Source: Chlamydia caviae GPIC (GTDB lineage: Bacteria > Chlamydiota > Chlamydiia > Chlamydiales > Chlamydiaceae). From it: a stretch of 64,000 nucleotides of DNA. The notes beneath the pieces are model-generated. The model saw only the letters and a program-made list of their open reading frames with translations. It ran no database searches and was not told the DNA's origin. The DNA is taken from NCBI RefSeq assembly GCF_000007605.1, contig NC_003361.3:1109391-1173390 (forward strand). The letters run 5' to 3'. Positions within the stretch are counted from its first letter, which is position 1; the number at the start of each line of letters is the position of its first letter. Position numbers and translations under genes: made by a program. Positions 57,395 to 64,000 of this stretch are shown here, piece by piece.

Positions 57395-59239
57395 TTACCC
57401 TCTTTTATAACTCGCTCCAAGATCTTTGGGTAGATGTTTTTGGCATATTATTAATGCCTTTTGAACTTTAGAATCGTGCATACGCTGATTGTGAGGAAGA
57501 GAATGCAGATAGCCCCAAGCCTCTAAATAACATTTGTTTTCCAAAAGACACAGTCCCAACAAACGATAAGCCAAAGGTGATGGGGCTATCTTTGTAAGCC
57601 ATAAACTATACAAATAACATTTATGGTATTCGCCTTGAGAATACAAGAACTCAGCGTCTGCTAAAAAGTTGGCGATTTCTTCTTCTCTTATCGTTATAGG
57701 AGTTAAACCCTCCTCTGTAATAAAATCTTCTAATTTCAATAAACGTGTTATAGAATGTCTTGTTAACATTTGCCTGTACACCTGCTTTACAAACAGAAAA
57801 ACAATGTTTTCACTTTCTATATCGTGGTTTGTAAATTGAAGAATAAGACGGAGTAAATTCAGAGCTTTATCATCACAACTTCCCTGATTCCAAAGTTGCT
57901 TAGCTCCTTTCATAAGATAATGAACAAGTTGCTGTTTATCTATATCATAAGACTGTATCGTCTCCCAAAGATTTAGATACTTTCTTAAATTAGTGTAGTC
58001 GGCATCATCTTGAGAAATAATATCTTGAAGAGCCTCAGGAGAAATGATCAACTTCTCACTCACCCACAAATTTGAATCTAAAGATTTTAATATTGAAAGG
58101 GTTTGTTGAGCTTTTGTAGTTTCTACTTCTTTTACTTTTTTAGATAAAATCACCCCAAAAGCATCTATAAGCTTTTTCTTAAGAGGTTCTATTTCAAAAA
58201 AAGTTATAGAATTACAGAAATGCGCAACCTGTTCTGGGGAGGAAACAAATCTATCGATTAAAGGTTGAATTACCAAGTTATAGTTAGGGTTAAAGTAAAA
58301 ACGTTCCCAATTTTTGATTATCTGCATTAAGGGAGCTAGACGCTCTTTAGGAACAACAAAAAGATGGTCCATAAGCATGGAGAATAATTCCTCTTGAGGA
58401 ATAAATTTCTCATAGGCCCTTTGATCTATCGCATGAACTTTCTTCTTATAAAAGAGAATCATTTCATAATAATCTGGATAAATCTTAAAAGAATGCGATT
58501 GTTTTAACTCTAAGAAATAGCTCCTGCTTAACATCAAAACAGCATAATCGTAAGTTTCAGAATCCCAATCACACTCTTTCTTTAACATCTTCTCAATAAT
58601 ACGATTAAGGATGGCTCGTCCTTCTGAAAACTCCCCTAACTCTATCAAACAATGTGCTTCTATATTTTCTAAAAAAAAATCAGAAATCAGCAGTTGTATA
58701 TTCAACTCCAATAAAGAAGATTCGGAATCCCTTAACTGATTTTTCCATACCGATAAAGCTTGTAAAGCCTTAGTGAAACTTTTCTGTTTATAATGCAAAA
58801 GACATTCAAACAAAGAAAGATAGGGAGATTTTGCAAATTGCTCACGCAAAGCGACTGTTAAAATCTCCATCTTTTCTATATCCTCTAAGAAAAACGCATT
58901 GAGAATACGCCCCCCTAGCACCTCTTCCTTAAATAAAAACTGCGTGCTCTCTACTTCATCATAAACCTTAGAAAAAATTTTCTCAGACTGAATCATGTTT
59001 TTCTGCTTTTGCAGAACAAACCCTTGAAAACAAAGAAGGCATTGTCGTTGTTGACTCGGAAGTAAATGATGGAAAAAAGACTTCATTTGTTCTTTTTGCC
59101 CCTCATCCCATAACGCTACCGCTTTTGTACTTTCTGATGACGCTACAGAGGGATTGTGTGAAGAACAGATAAAATATAATCCCCCTCCCATAGCGAAACA
59201 CGAAAGAAAAAATAAGCAAAACACTATATAGCGAACCAT
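57395..59239 (-). CDS. TPR-like exported or membrane-anchored protein (CT651-like)
   Basis: 614 residues, one N-terminal hydrophobic segment (about 5-24) containing FFLSC, a possible but imperfect lipobox, then entirely helical repeats of the tetratricopeptide type, for example QALSVWKNQL, AHCLIELGEFSEGRAILNRI and EYHKCYLYSLWLTKIAPSPLAYRLLGLCLLE near the C-terminus. No enzymatic motif. Likely a periplasmic or membrane-tethered adaptor. Co-directional with recD, 15 bases upstream, although the two functions are unrelated. Confidence 0.72.
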   Translation of the reverse strand: MVRYIVFCLFFLSCFAMGGGLYFICSSHNPSVASSESTKAVALWDEGQKEQMKSFFHHLLPSQQRQCLLCFQGFVLQKQKNMIQSEKIFSKVYDEVESTQFLFKEEVLGGRILNAFFLEDIEKMEILTVALREQFAKSPYLSLFECLLHYKQKSFTKALQALSVWKNQLRDSESSLLELNIQLLISDFFLENIEAHCLIELGEFSEGRAILNRIIEKMLKKECDWDSETYDYAVLMLSRSYFLELKQSHSFKIYPDYYEMILFYKKKVHAIDQRAYEKFIPQEELFSMLMDHLFVVPKERLAPLMQIIKNWERFYFNPNYNLVIQPLIDRFVSSPEQVAHFCNSITFFEIEPLKKKLIDAFGVILSKKVKEVETTKAQQTLSILKSLDSNLWVSEKLIISPEALQDIISQDDADYTNLRKYLNLWETIQSYDIDKQQLVHYLMKGAKQLWNQGSCDDKALNLLRLILQFTNHDIESENIVFLFVKQVYRQMLTRHSITRLLKLEDFITEEGLTPITIREEEIANFLADAEFLYSQGEYHKCYLYSLWLTKIAPSPLAYRLLGLCLLENKCYLEAWGYLHSLPHNQRMHDSKVQKALIICQKHLPKDLGASYKRG

Positions 59240-59439
59240 TAGAGCCTCTGCCGGCTTTGTTCAAACCGTTGGTTTTGTAATTAATTTTTTAACTTATTAA
59301 AGTTAAATTATATATATTAAATTGTCTTTATGAAAAATTATTTTTAACGAGAAAAAAATTAACAAATTGTAAAGGATTTTTTGAAAAATAAAAGATTTTA
59401 TATTAGTTATTCGAATGATATAGCCACCCTTACTCGCTT

Positions 59440-60141
59440 ATGCTTACGGATAAAATTATATTATTTGTTACCGAAGACAGTAATATATCTTTGCAACTAA
59501 AAGAGTTTGCTCAGAATGTAGAGTATAAGATAATTGTTGCTTCTGCACTTACAAGTACTTCTGAGGCTGATTTAATTTTCTGCGAATACTTGCTTCTCCC
59601 CGAAGATATGTTTTCTAATAAAATTCCATCCGAAACAGATTTAGTTGTATTGTTTGATGCTTTTGAAGAAGAGGCTGTTGTAAAAATTCTGAATAACGGA
59701 GCTTCTGGCTATTTACTTCGCCCTATAACAGTTAAGGTTATAGATGCTGTTATTCGCGCTTTCTTACGTAATCATCGTCATTTCGAACACGCGATTCCTG
59801 AATCGATTTCTTTTGGTGATCGAACATTCCATCTTTTAAGTCTTTCCATAGATTCCCCTTTGGGAACGGTTCATTTAACTCCTTCAGAAGCAGGAATATT
59901 AAAAAAACTTCTGATGAATCGTGGTCAATTGTGTTTAAGAAAACACTTACTGGATGAAATAAAAGGAGGCTCCAAAGAAATTATCGCTAGAAATGTTGAT
60001 GTTCATATTGCTTCTTTAAGAAAAAAATTAGGGGCTTATGGTTCAAAAATTTCTACAATTCGCGGAGTTGGTTATTTATTTTCAGAAAATGATAATTTAA
60101 CTAACTCACCAAGCAGTGAGCCGACCGCAACCCATCCTTAA
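59440..60141 (+). CDS. chxR: ChxR, atypical OmpR/PhoB-family transcription activator
   Basis: 233 residues: receiver domain (about 5-115) and winged-helix DNA-binding domain (about 128-222: TPSEAGILKKLLMN, NVDVHIASLRKKLG, ISTIRGVGYLFS). The phospho-acceptor position is Glu49 (LIFCEYLLLP), not Asp, so it cannot be phosphorylated in the normal way and should be permanently active, as shown for C. trachomatis ChxR. ATG at 59440 follows a 200-base AT-rich gap. Candidate half-sites of the reported ChxR consensus (TTGAAAA 59381-59387, ATGATAT 59415-59421) precede it, fitting autoregulation; this match is weak. Confidence 0.93.
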   Translation: MLTDKIILFVTEDSNISLQLKEFAQNVEYKIIVASALTSTSEADLIFCEYLLLPEDMFSNKIPSETDLVVLFDAFEEEAVVKILNNGASGYLLRPITVKVIDAVIRAFLRNHRHFEHAIPESISFGDRTFHLLSLSIDSPLGTVHLTPSEAGILKKLLMNRGQLCLRKHLLDEIKGGSKEIIARNVDVHIASLRKKLGAYGSKISTIRGVGYLFSENDNLTNSPSSEPTATHP

Positions 60142-60212
60142 AAGAGCTCTTGATTACTCCTTGTCACTAAATCGCCATAACTAGACAATATCTTAAAAAG
60201 CTATGGCCCGTC

Positions 60213-60827
60213 ATGATATTTGCGTCTGTTCTATTTTCTCCCGAAGATTTCCCTTTTCCCGAGCTGATTACAGAAGCGTATTACACTTGGGATATTTTAG
60301 CATTAATAGATAAAAAATTATCTACACATGTATTCTCAGGGATTCACGGTACGGTAGAGTCTGGAGCTTTTTTAAAAAACATAGAAAGCATAGAAATCGC
60401 AGAGGGTGCTTACGTAGAATCTGGGGCGTACATAGTTGGTCCTTGCATCATAGGTCCTCAAACAGAAGTCCGCCATGGGGCTTACCTACGTGGCGGTGTG
60501 ATTACCGGCACAGGATGTGTTATAGGACACTGTACAGAAGTAAAAAATTCCTATTTTGGTCATTATGCTAAAGCGGGACACTTTGCTTATGTGGGGGATT
60601 CTGTTTTAGGTGCAGAAGTTAACCTGGGTGCTGGTGTGCGTTGTGCGAACTTCCGACTTGATGGGAAAAATATTTCCGTTACTTGCAAAGAAGGTAAGGT
60701 AGATACTCAATTAAGAAAAGTAGGAGCCTTTCTTGGTACAAAGGTTTCTATAGGGTGCAACACTGTTATTAATCCTGGGCACTGTATTTCTGCTCATACA
60801 ACAATTTATCCCGGAACGGTCACCTAA
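60213..60827 (+). CDS. Stand-alone GlmU-type left-handed beta-helix protein (CT629-like)
   Basis: 204 residues. The N-terminal 50 residues are unlike GlmU; from about 50 to 204 there are hexapeptide repeats (IEIAEGAYVESGAYIVGPCI, EVRHGAYLRGGVITGTG, VNLGAGVRCANFRLDGKN) as in the C-terminal acetyltransferase half of GlmU. The uridyltransferase domain is absent, so it cannot make UDP-GlcNAc alone. Acetyl/acyl transferase or sugar-nucleotide-binding role is inferred. It lies 15 bases before the polyprenyl synthase. Confidence 0.82.
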   Translation: MIFASVLFSPEDFPFPELITEAYYTWDILALIDKKLSTHVFSGIHGTVESGAFLKNIESIEIAEGAYVESGAYIVGPCIIGPQTEVRHGAYLRGGVITGTGCVIGHCTEVKNSYFGHYAKAGHFAYVGDSVLGAEVNLGAGVRCANFRLDGKNISVTCKEGKVDTQLRKVGAFLGTKVSIGCNTVINPGHCISAHTTIYPGTVT

Positions 60828-60842
60828 TTTAGGGAAAGCATT

Positions 60843-61724
60843 ATGGTCGTTATGAACATGTTCGAAACTTATCGAATAATGATAGAAGCTGGTATTGAGT
60901 CCTCTTTAGAAGAATTTGGTTCTAAAGGGTTATCGGTACGCGCACCTGTAGAGTATGCTCTAACAAGCGGCGGAAAACGCATTCGTCCTATGTTAGTTTG
61001 TATGATTGCTAAAGGTCTGGATATGAGCAGAGATGTTTTAGACGCCGCCTTAGCTATAGAATTTATACATACATCTACTTTAATAGCTGATGATCTTCCT
61101 TGTATGGATGATGATGACGAGCGTCGTGGACGCCCTACAGTACATAAAGCTTTTGATGAGGCTTCAGCTTTATTAGCATCTTATGCTTTGATTCCTGCTG
61201 CATATTCTCGCATTCGTTTAAATGCGAAAAAACTCAAATCTCAGGGTGTAGATCCTAAAGAAGTCGATATTGCTTACGATATCATTTCTGATGTTACGGA
61301 TAAGAATTTTGGTGTTAACGGAGTTTTGGGAGGACAGTATGAAGATATGTTCTTTAAAAATGACGGTCCTGAGTATGTCCAATCTATCATCAATAAAAAA
61401 ACAGGCGCTCTTTTCGAAATAGCGTGTGTCTCTGGTTGGTTATTTGGAGGCGGTGATCCTTTATGCGTTCCTCAAATAATCGAATTTTCTCAAACTTTTG
61501 GTCTTCTTTTTCAAATGAAAGATGATATTTTAGACATCCACCAAGACGGTCAAGATGTGGGGCTAAATTACGCTTTGTTATTTGGTTTAGACGCTGCTAA
61601 AGATCTTTTAAACTCTTCTATGGATAAGTGCATGATCTTATTAAAGCATCTTAAACAACATGGGTTGAAGGACACTTCAGAATTAGAAATGCTTATAGAA
61701 TATATGGGTATTCGAGATTATTAA
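60843..61724 (+). CDS. ispA: Polyprenyl (farnesyl/geranylgeranyl) diphosphate synthase
   Basis: 293 residues, trans-isoprenyl synthase. First Asp-rich motif DDLPCMDDDDERRGRP (about 85-100) and second FQMKDDILDIHQD (about 223-235) are intact, together with GGKRIRPML (about 41-49). Makes C15-C20 precursors for undecaprenyl phosphate, menaquinone and lipids. ATG at 60843; MVVMNMFETY gives alternative starts at Met4 or Met6. Annotated ispA or crtE in relatives. Confidence 0.93.
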   Translation: MVVMNMFETYRIMIEAGIESSLEEFGSKGLSVRAPVEYALTSGGKRIRPMLVCMIAKGLDMSRDVLDAALAIEFIHTSTLIADDLPCMDDDDERRGRPTVHKAFDEASALLASYALIPAAYSRIRLNAKKLKSQGVDPKEVDIAYDIISDVTDKNFGVNGVLGGQYEDMFFKNDGPEYVQSIINKKTGALFEIACVSGWLFGGGDPLCVPQIIEFSQTFGLLFQMKDDILDIHQDGQDVGLNYALLFGLDAAKDLLNSSMDKCMILLKHLKQHGLKDTSELEMLIEYMGIRDY

Positions 61725-61745
61725 GAAGAAAGAGATGTGATAATA

Positions 61746-61819
61746 TCTGGGTGAGAGGATTTGAACCTCCGCCCCCTTGCACCCCATGCAAGTGCGCTAC
61801 CAGGCTGCGCTACACCCAG
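61746..61819 (-). tRNA. tRNA-Pro (anticodon GGG)
   Basis: Read on the minus strand: acceptor CTGGGTG pairs with CACCCAG, followed by discriminator A; anticodon stem CTTGC/GCAAG around loop ATGGGGT gives GGG, and T-arm GGAGGTTCAAATCCTC. 74 bases, CCA not encoded. Confidence 0.95.
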
Positions 61820-61832
61820 GAAAACTTTATTT

Positions 61833-62087
61833 TTATAAGCAGGTTATTCCTTCAAATTGGAATTCACATTTCTTAAATTCTGCAACGCCAATTTGGGCAC
61901 ATCTTTCGATAATAGTTTCTAAAGAATCCCCTGCAGATACATCTGCAGATTCTAAATCTACTGCTATAGAGGCTGTGAAAGATGCCCCTCCTTTCTCTCC
62001 CCGAACCTTAAAGTTCACAAAAATCCCCTGCTTAGTTTTGGAAATGTTCTTAAATCTAACTAAGTTATTATCGATAAGGTTTTTCAT
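61833..62087 (-). CDS. Small conserved chlamydial protein (CT631-like)
   Basis: 84 residues, no signal peptide or membrane helix. Pattern of alternating strands (FVNFKVRGEKGGASFTASIA, about 23-42) and a C-terminal helix with cysteines (ERCAQIGVAEFKKCEF). I do not recognise a family. It is upstream of tRNA-Pro and downstream of thyX on the same strand; the other strand of the same DNA reads open but lacks protein-like composition. Confidence 0.7.
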   Translation of the reverse strand: MKNLIDNNLVRFKNISKTKQGIFVNFKVRGEKGGASFTASIAVDLESADVSAGDSLETIIERCAQIGVAEFKKCEFQFEGITCL

Positions 62088-62169
62088 TTTATGACCTTCG
62101 TCCTGGAAAGTAATAAAAATACCAACCTCTAAGGTTCCTGTAAACGCAAAGATTATATTTAAGAAATTA

Positions 62170-63774
62170 CTAAGAAGATCTTTTACGCGATTCTTGTTTT
62201 AACCTTCCCAAATCACACTCGGAATAATCTACGAATTTAAAAAATGTTTCATATGTAGGATCAAAATTAATAACCTCTTTAGCCATATCTATGGCGATTC
62301 TTCGGTAATTTTCATGTCCTTGAATTTGTGAACGCAGCTCACAAAGCCATTGTAAAGCTCTTCCATTGATATGGAAAAACCAGCGTATATTATAAGCTAG
62401 AGGAACGACATATTGAGCTTCTTCGGGAAATTCTACGGAAATTTGATTGTAGGCCTCTTCAGCCTTCTCCATAGCTTCTCTAAAATCTTTTTCCATAGGA
62501 GTGTCGAGTAATTGCTCGGGAATATGGTATCCTAGCTTTGTTGTGAGTAATTGGCGCTCTTGAGTAAGTATTCTATGTCTTTGGAGATCTCTATAAGCTC
62601 CAAAATCAGCAGTAATATCAAATCCAAATTCCAAACATTCTAATCCCCGAGGAGATTTGTGACGGCGATTTTCTCTTGAGGAAGATCCAGCTTCTAAAAC
62701 GCGAATAAGATCTTCCTTAGGCATCGCCTTGCAAATATTAATAAGCTCTTCGAAGGTATGCTCTGAATAAGGAAAAAGGAATCCCGCAGCTACTTTATAA
62801 ATTCCCTCAGGATCTCCATAAACCAAACGCACTCCTGTTTGTTTAGATGGTGAAGAACCTTCACTAAACTTCTCTGCCAAACTTGTGAGCTGCTCTTTTA
62901 GAGTCTGCCGGTAACCCAACATAGCTTGATGATGGTGATGATGAGATTCAGCGCGGCTGACAAAAGAAGGAATTATCTTCATCAACTCTGTCAAAGAATT
63001 TTCACCAATCTGTCGTATTTCTGTAAGATTGTGTCCTTGAATTTTGTGTAACAGTGTTTGCCAAAACCTTCCGTTACCGAAGAATCCCAAGTTCGTTAAC
63101 GTTGCTGCAGGAAGTAGACCTCGTAAACAATCCAAAACCTTAGCTCTTAAAGAAATGGTATAAGCGGATTGAGAAACCTCGGCTTCCTTAGGATAGATCT
63201 TTTCAAAATATGCACGCACTTTGGGAATTAAATCTGTATACGTGTCGAATAAAGAATCGCATGTGCCCAAAAACACATCTTTAAAGGCCGAGGTCATCAA
63301 AATGGGATCGCGGTAGTATAAATACTCCCCTTTTACCTTTTGATCGAAATAAACGTATCTAGAGGACTTTTCTAAAGGAGAGCCTCCAATGCGTGCATCT
63401 TCTAATATTTTTGCAGCGAGCATAGAAACGCTTTCCATAGCAAGGTGTGCTCCACCCAACTCCCCTATAGAATCATCTCCAAATCCATCAAGAACGCGTC
63501 TATAAAAATCCGCAGCTTTATGTATACCTACTTCAAAGTCTACACCAGAATCATCCAAGAAATCTCCACCCTCGCCCTCTAAAAACTCTTTTAAAAGCAA
63601 AGAACGTAGACCTAACGTGGATCTAGAATATTTAGAAAATAAAGCCCCTTTAACCACTTCAGGGAGGTTCTTCAAAGCAAAAATATTTGTTTCTAGGTTG
63701 GTAACGAAATGAGACAAACTTCTCTTTTGTTCTGAAGAAAACTCATCATCTCTGCTCAACATGAAAAACCTCAA
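62170..63774 (-). CDS. thyX: Flavin-dependent thymidylate synthase, double-length
   Basis: 534 residues against 210-250 for most ThyX, so it reads as two ThyX-like halves. The C-terminal half has [17 protein letters not shown] (about 392-408), where the usual RHR-x7-S signature ends in Gln-Leu; the N-terminal half has [16 protein letters not shown] (about 46-61). C. trachomatis ThyX of this form is enzymatically active in published work. Makes dTMP from dUMP with FAD, NADPH and methylene-[11 protein letters not shown] (about 276-283) is a natural five-His run. Chlamydiae lack thyA. Confidence 0.92.
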   Translation of the reverse strand: MRFFMLSRDDEFSSEQKRSLSHFVTNLETNIFALKNLPEVVKGALFSKYSRSTLGLRSLLLKEFLEGEGGDFLDDSGVDFEVGIHKAADFYRRVLDGFGDDSIGELGGAHLAMESVSMLAAKILEDARIGGSPLEKSSRYVYFDQKVKGEYLYYRDPILMTSAFKDVFLGTCDSLFDTYTDLIPKVRAYFEKIYPKEAEVSQSAYTISLRAKVLDCLRGLLPAATLTNLGFFGNGRFWQTLLHKIQGHNLTEIRQIGENSLTELMKIIPSFVSRAESHHHHHQAMLGYRQTLKEQLTSLAEKFSEGSSPSKQTGVRLVYGDPEGIYKVAAGFLFPYSEHTFEELINICKAMPKEDLIRVLEAGSSSRENRRHKSPRGLECLEFGFDITADFGAYRDLQRHRILTQERQLLTTKLGYHIPEQLLDTPMEKDFREAMEKAEEAYNQISVEFPEEAQYVVPLAYNIRWFFHINGRALQWLCELRSQIQGHENYRRIAIDMAKEVINFDPTYETFFKFVDYSECDLGRLKQESRKRSS

Positions 63775-64000
63775 AAATTAAAAAGACTGCCACATGGATT
63801 AGAAAAACAAAAACGTTTTTGCTTAAAAAATCCTGTTGAAAAATGGTTGATCTTGTGTTCACAAACATGCAAAATCTTGATTTATTTACAAAGTGAACAA
63901 TGTTTCAACAAAGTTTTAAACAGGTTAACCACTCAATTTTCTCTCTACAAATTGAGTTTTAAACATTTTCCACACCCTTTAAAGAAGAAGAAGTAATATT
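63775..64000. other. Gene-free right edge of the window
   Basis: 226 bases upstream of thyX. It holds an inverted repeat TGTTCAC (63856-63862) and GTGAACA (63893-63899), and a 9-bp hairpin ACTCAATTT/AAATTGAGT (63931-63957) followed by TTTT, possibly a weak + strand terminator. No coding frame seen. Confidence 0.4.

Noticed and set aside
61777..62094. + strand frame of 105 codons over the small gene near thyX
   Set aside because: It runs through tRNA-Pro and lies opposite the better minus-strand frame at 61833-62087.
62927..62950. Five-His run in ThyX as a cloning tag or metal site
   Set aside because: It is internal, encoded with mixed codons, and in a helical loop; most likely a natural low-complexity stretch.

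Overview
The window is core chromosome of a Chlamydia species, most likely from the former Chlamydophila group (psittaci, caviae, felis, abortus, pecorum or pneumoniae lineage). The basis is gene content: a chromosomal ParA/Pgp6-like pair, the pABA-forming protein CADD, an atypical OmpR-type regulator ChxR, a topoisomerase I with a C-terminal SWIB domain, and inclusion-membrane-like proteins. Gene order also differs from what I remember of C. trachomatis: recA is followed directly by the CADD/folate cluster, and recD and its TPR neighbour sit beside the rpsT/CT618 region and chxR. CT numbers are C. trachomatis locus equivalents recalled from memory, not searched. The DNA is AT-rich and densely coding, with no insertion sequence, prophage, integrase, CRISPR array or rRNA.

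Layout. (1) 1-7321, + strand: thrS, parA-like, Pgp6-like, CT584-like, trpS and uvrB, tightly spaced and probably one operon. (2) 7500-12750, +: eno with a clear terminator, then rsbU and a second RsbU-like protein whose phosphatase residues are lost. (3) 12727-16219: a small Inc-like membrane protein (-) and a 963-residue papain-like candidate protease (+). (4) 16216-23047, -: sdhC-sdhA-sdhB, tatD, dsbD. (5) 23175-28034, +: a complete Tol-Pal locus (tolQ, tolR, a TolA/TonB-like gene, tolB, pal, a LysM protein) and an orphan gene. (6) 28031-33594: ahpC, tRNA-Arg, a divergent groEL2, a NamZ/DUF1343 hydrolase, an RdgB-type NTPase, a small gene and ung. (7) 33705-42230: uvrD, rpoN, a membrane HExxH protein, topA-SWIB, a dus gene and a YggT protein. 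(8) 42306-47555, +: a pair resembling GspL/PilMN and GspM/PilO, a MORN-like repeat protein, 5-formyl-THF cyclo-ligase and recA behind a long leader. (9) 47613-54362, -: rpoD followed by folB, folKP, folA, a CofE-like FolC substitute and CADD, plus a membrane/coiled-coil/PAS-like protein. (10) 54619-63774: rpsT, an Inc-like protein, recD with a TPR protein, chxR, a stand-alone GlmU-type left-handed beta-helix protein, a polyprenyl synthase, tRNA-Pro, a small conserved gene and a double-length ThyX.

How the parts relate. Folate metabolism runs through the second half: CADD for pABA, FolB/K/P/A and the FolC substitute for reduced folate, the cyclo-ligase for recycling, and ThyX as a consumer. 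Envelope functions (Tol-Pal, DsbD, NamZ-like enzyme, GspL/M-like pair) are concentrated in the middle. Control functions are represented by sigma66, sigma54, ChxR and the RsbU pair. The points most worth a second look are the GspL/GspM-like pair, the membrane HExxH protein, the papain-like 963-residue protein, the small Inc candidate at 12727-13047, loss of both catalytic aspartates in GroEL2, the pseudophosphatase next to rsbU, and the palindrome at the likely recA promoter.
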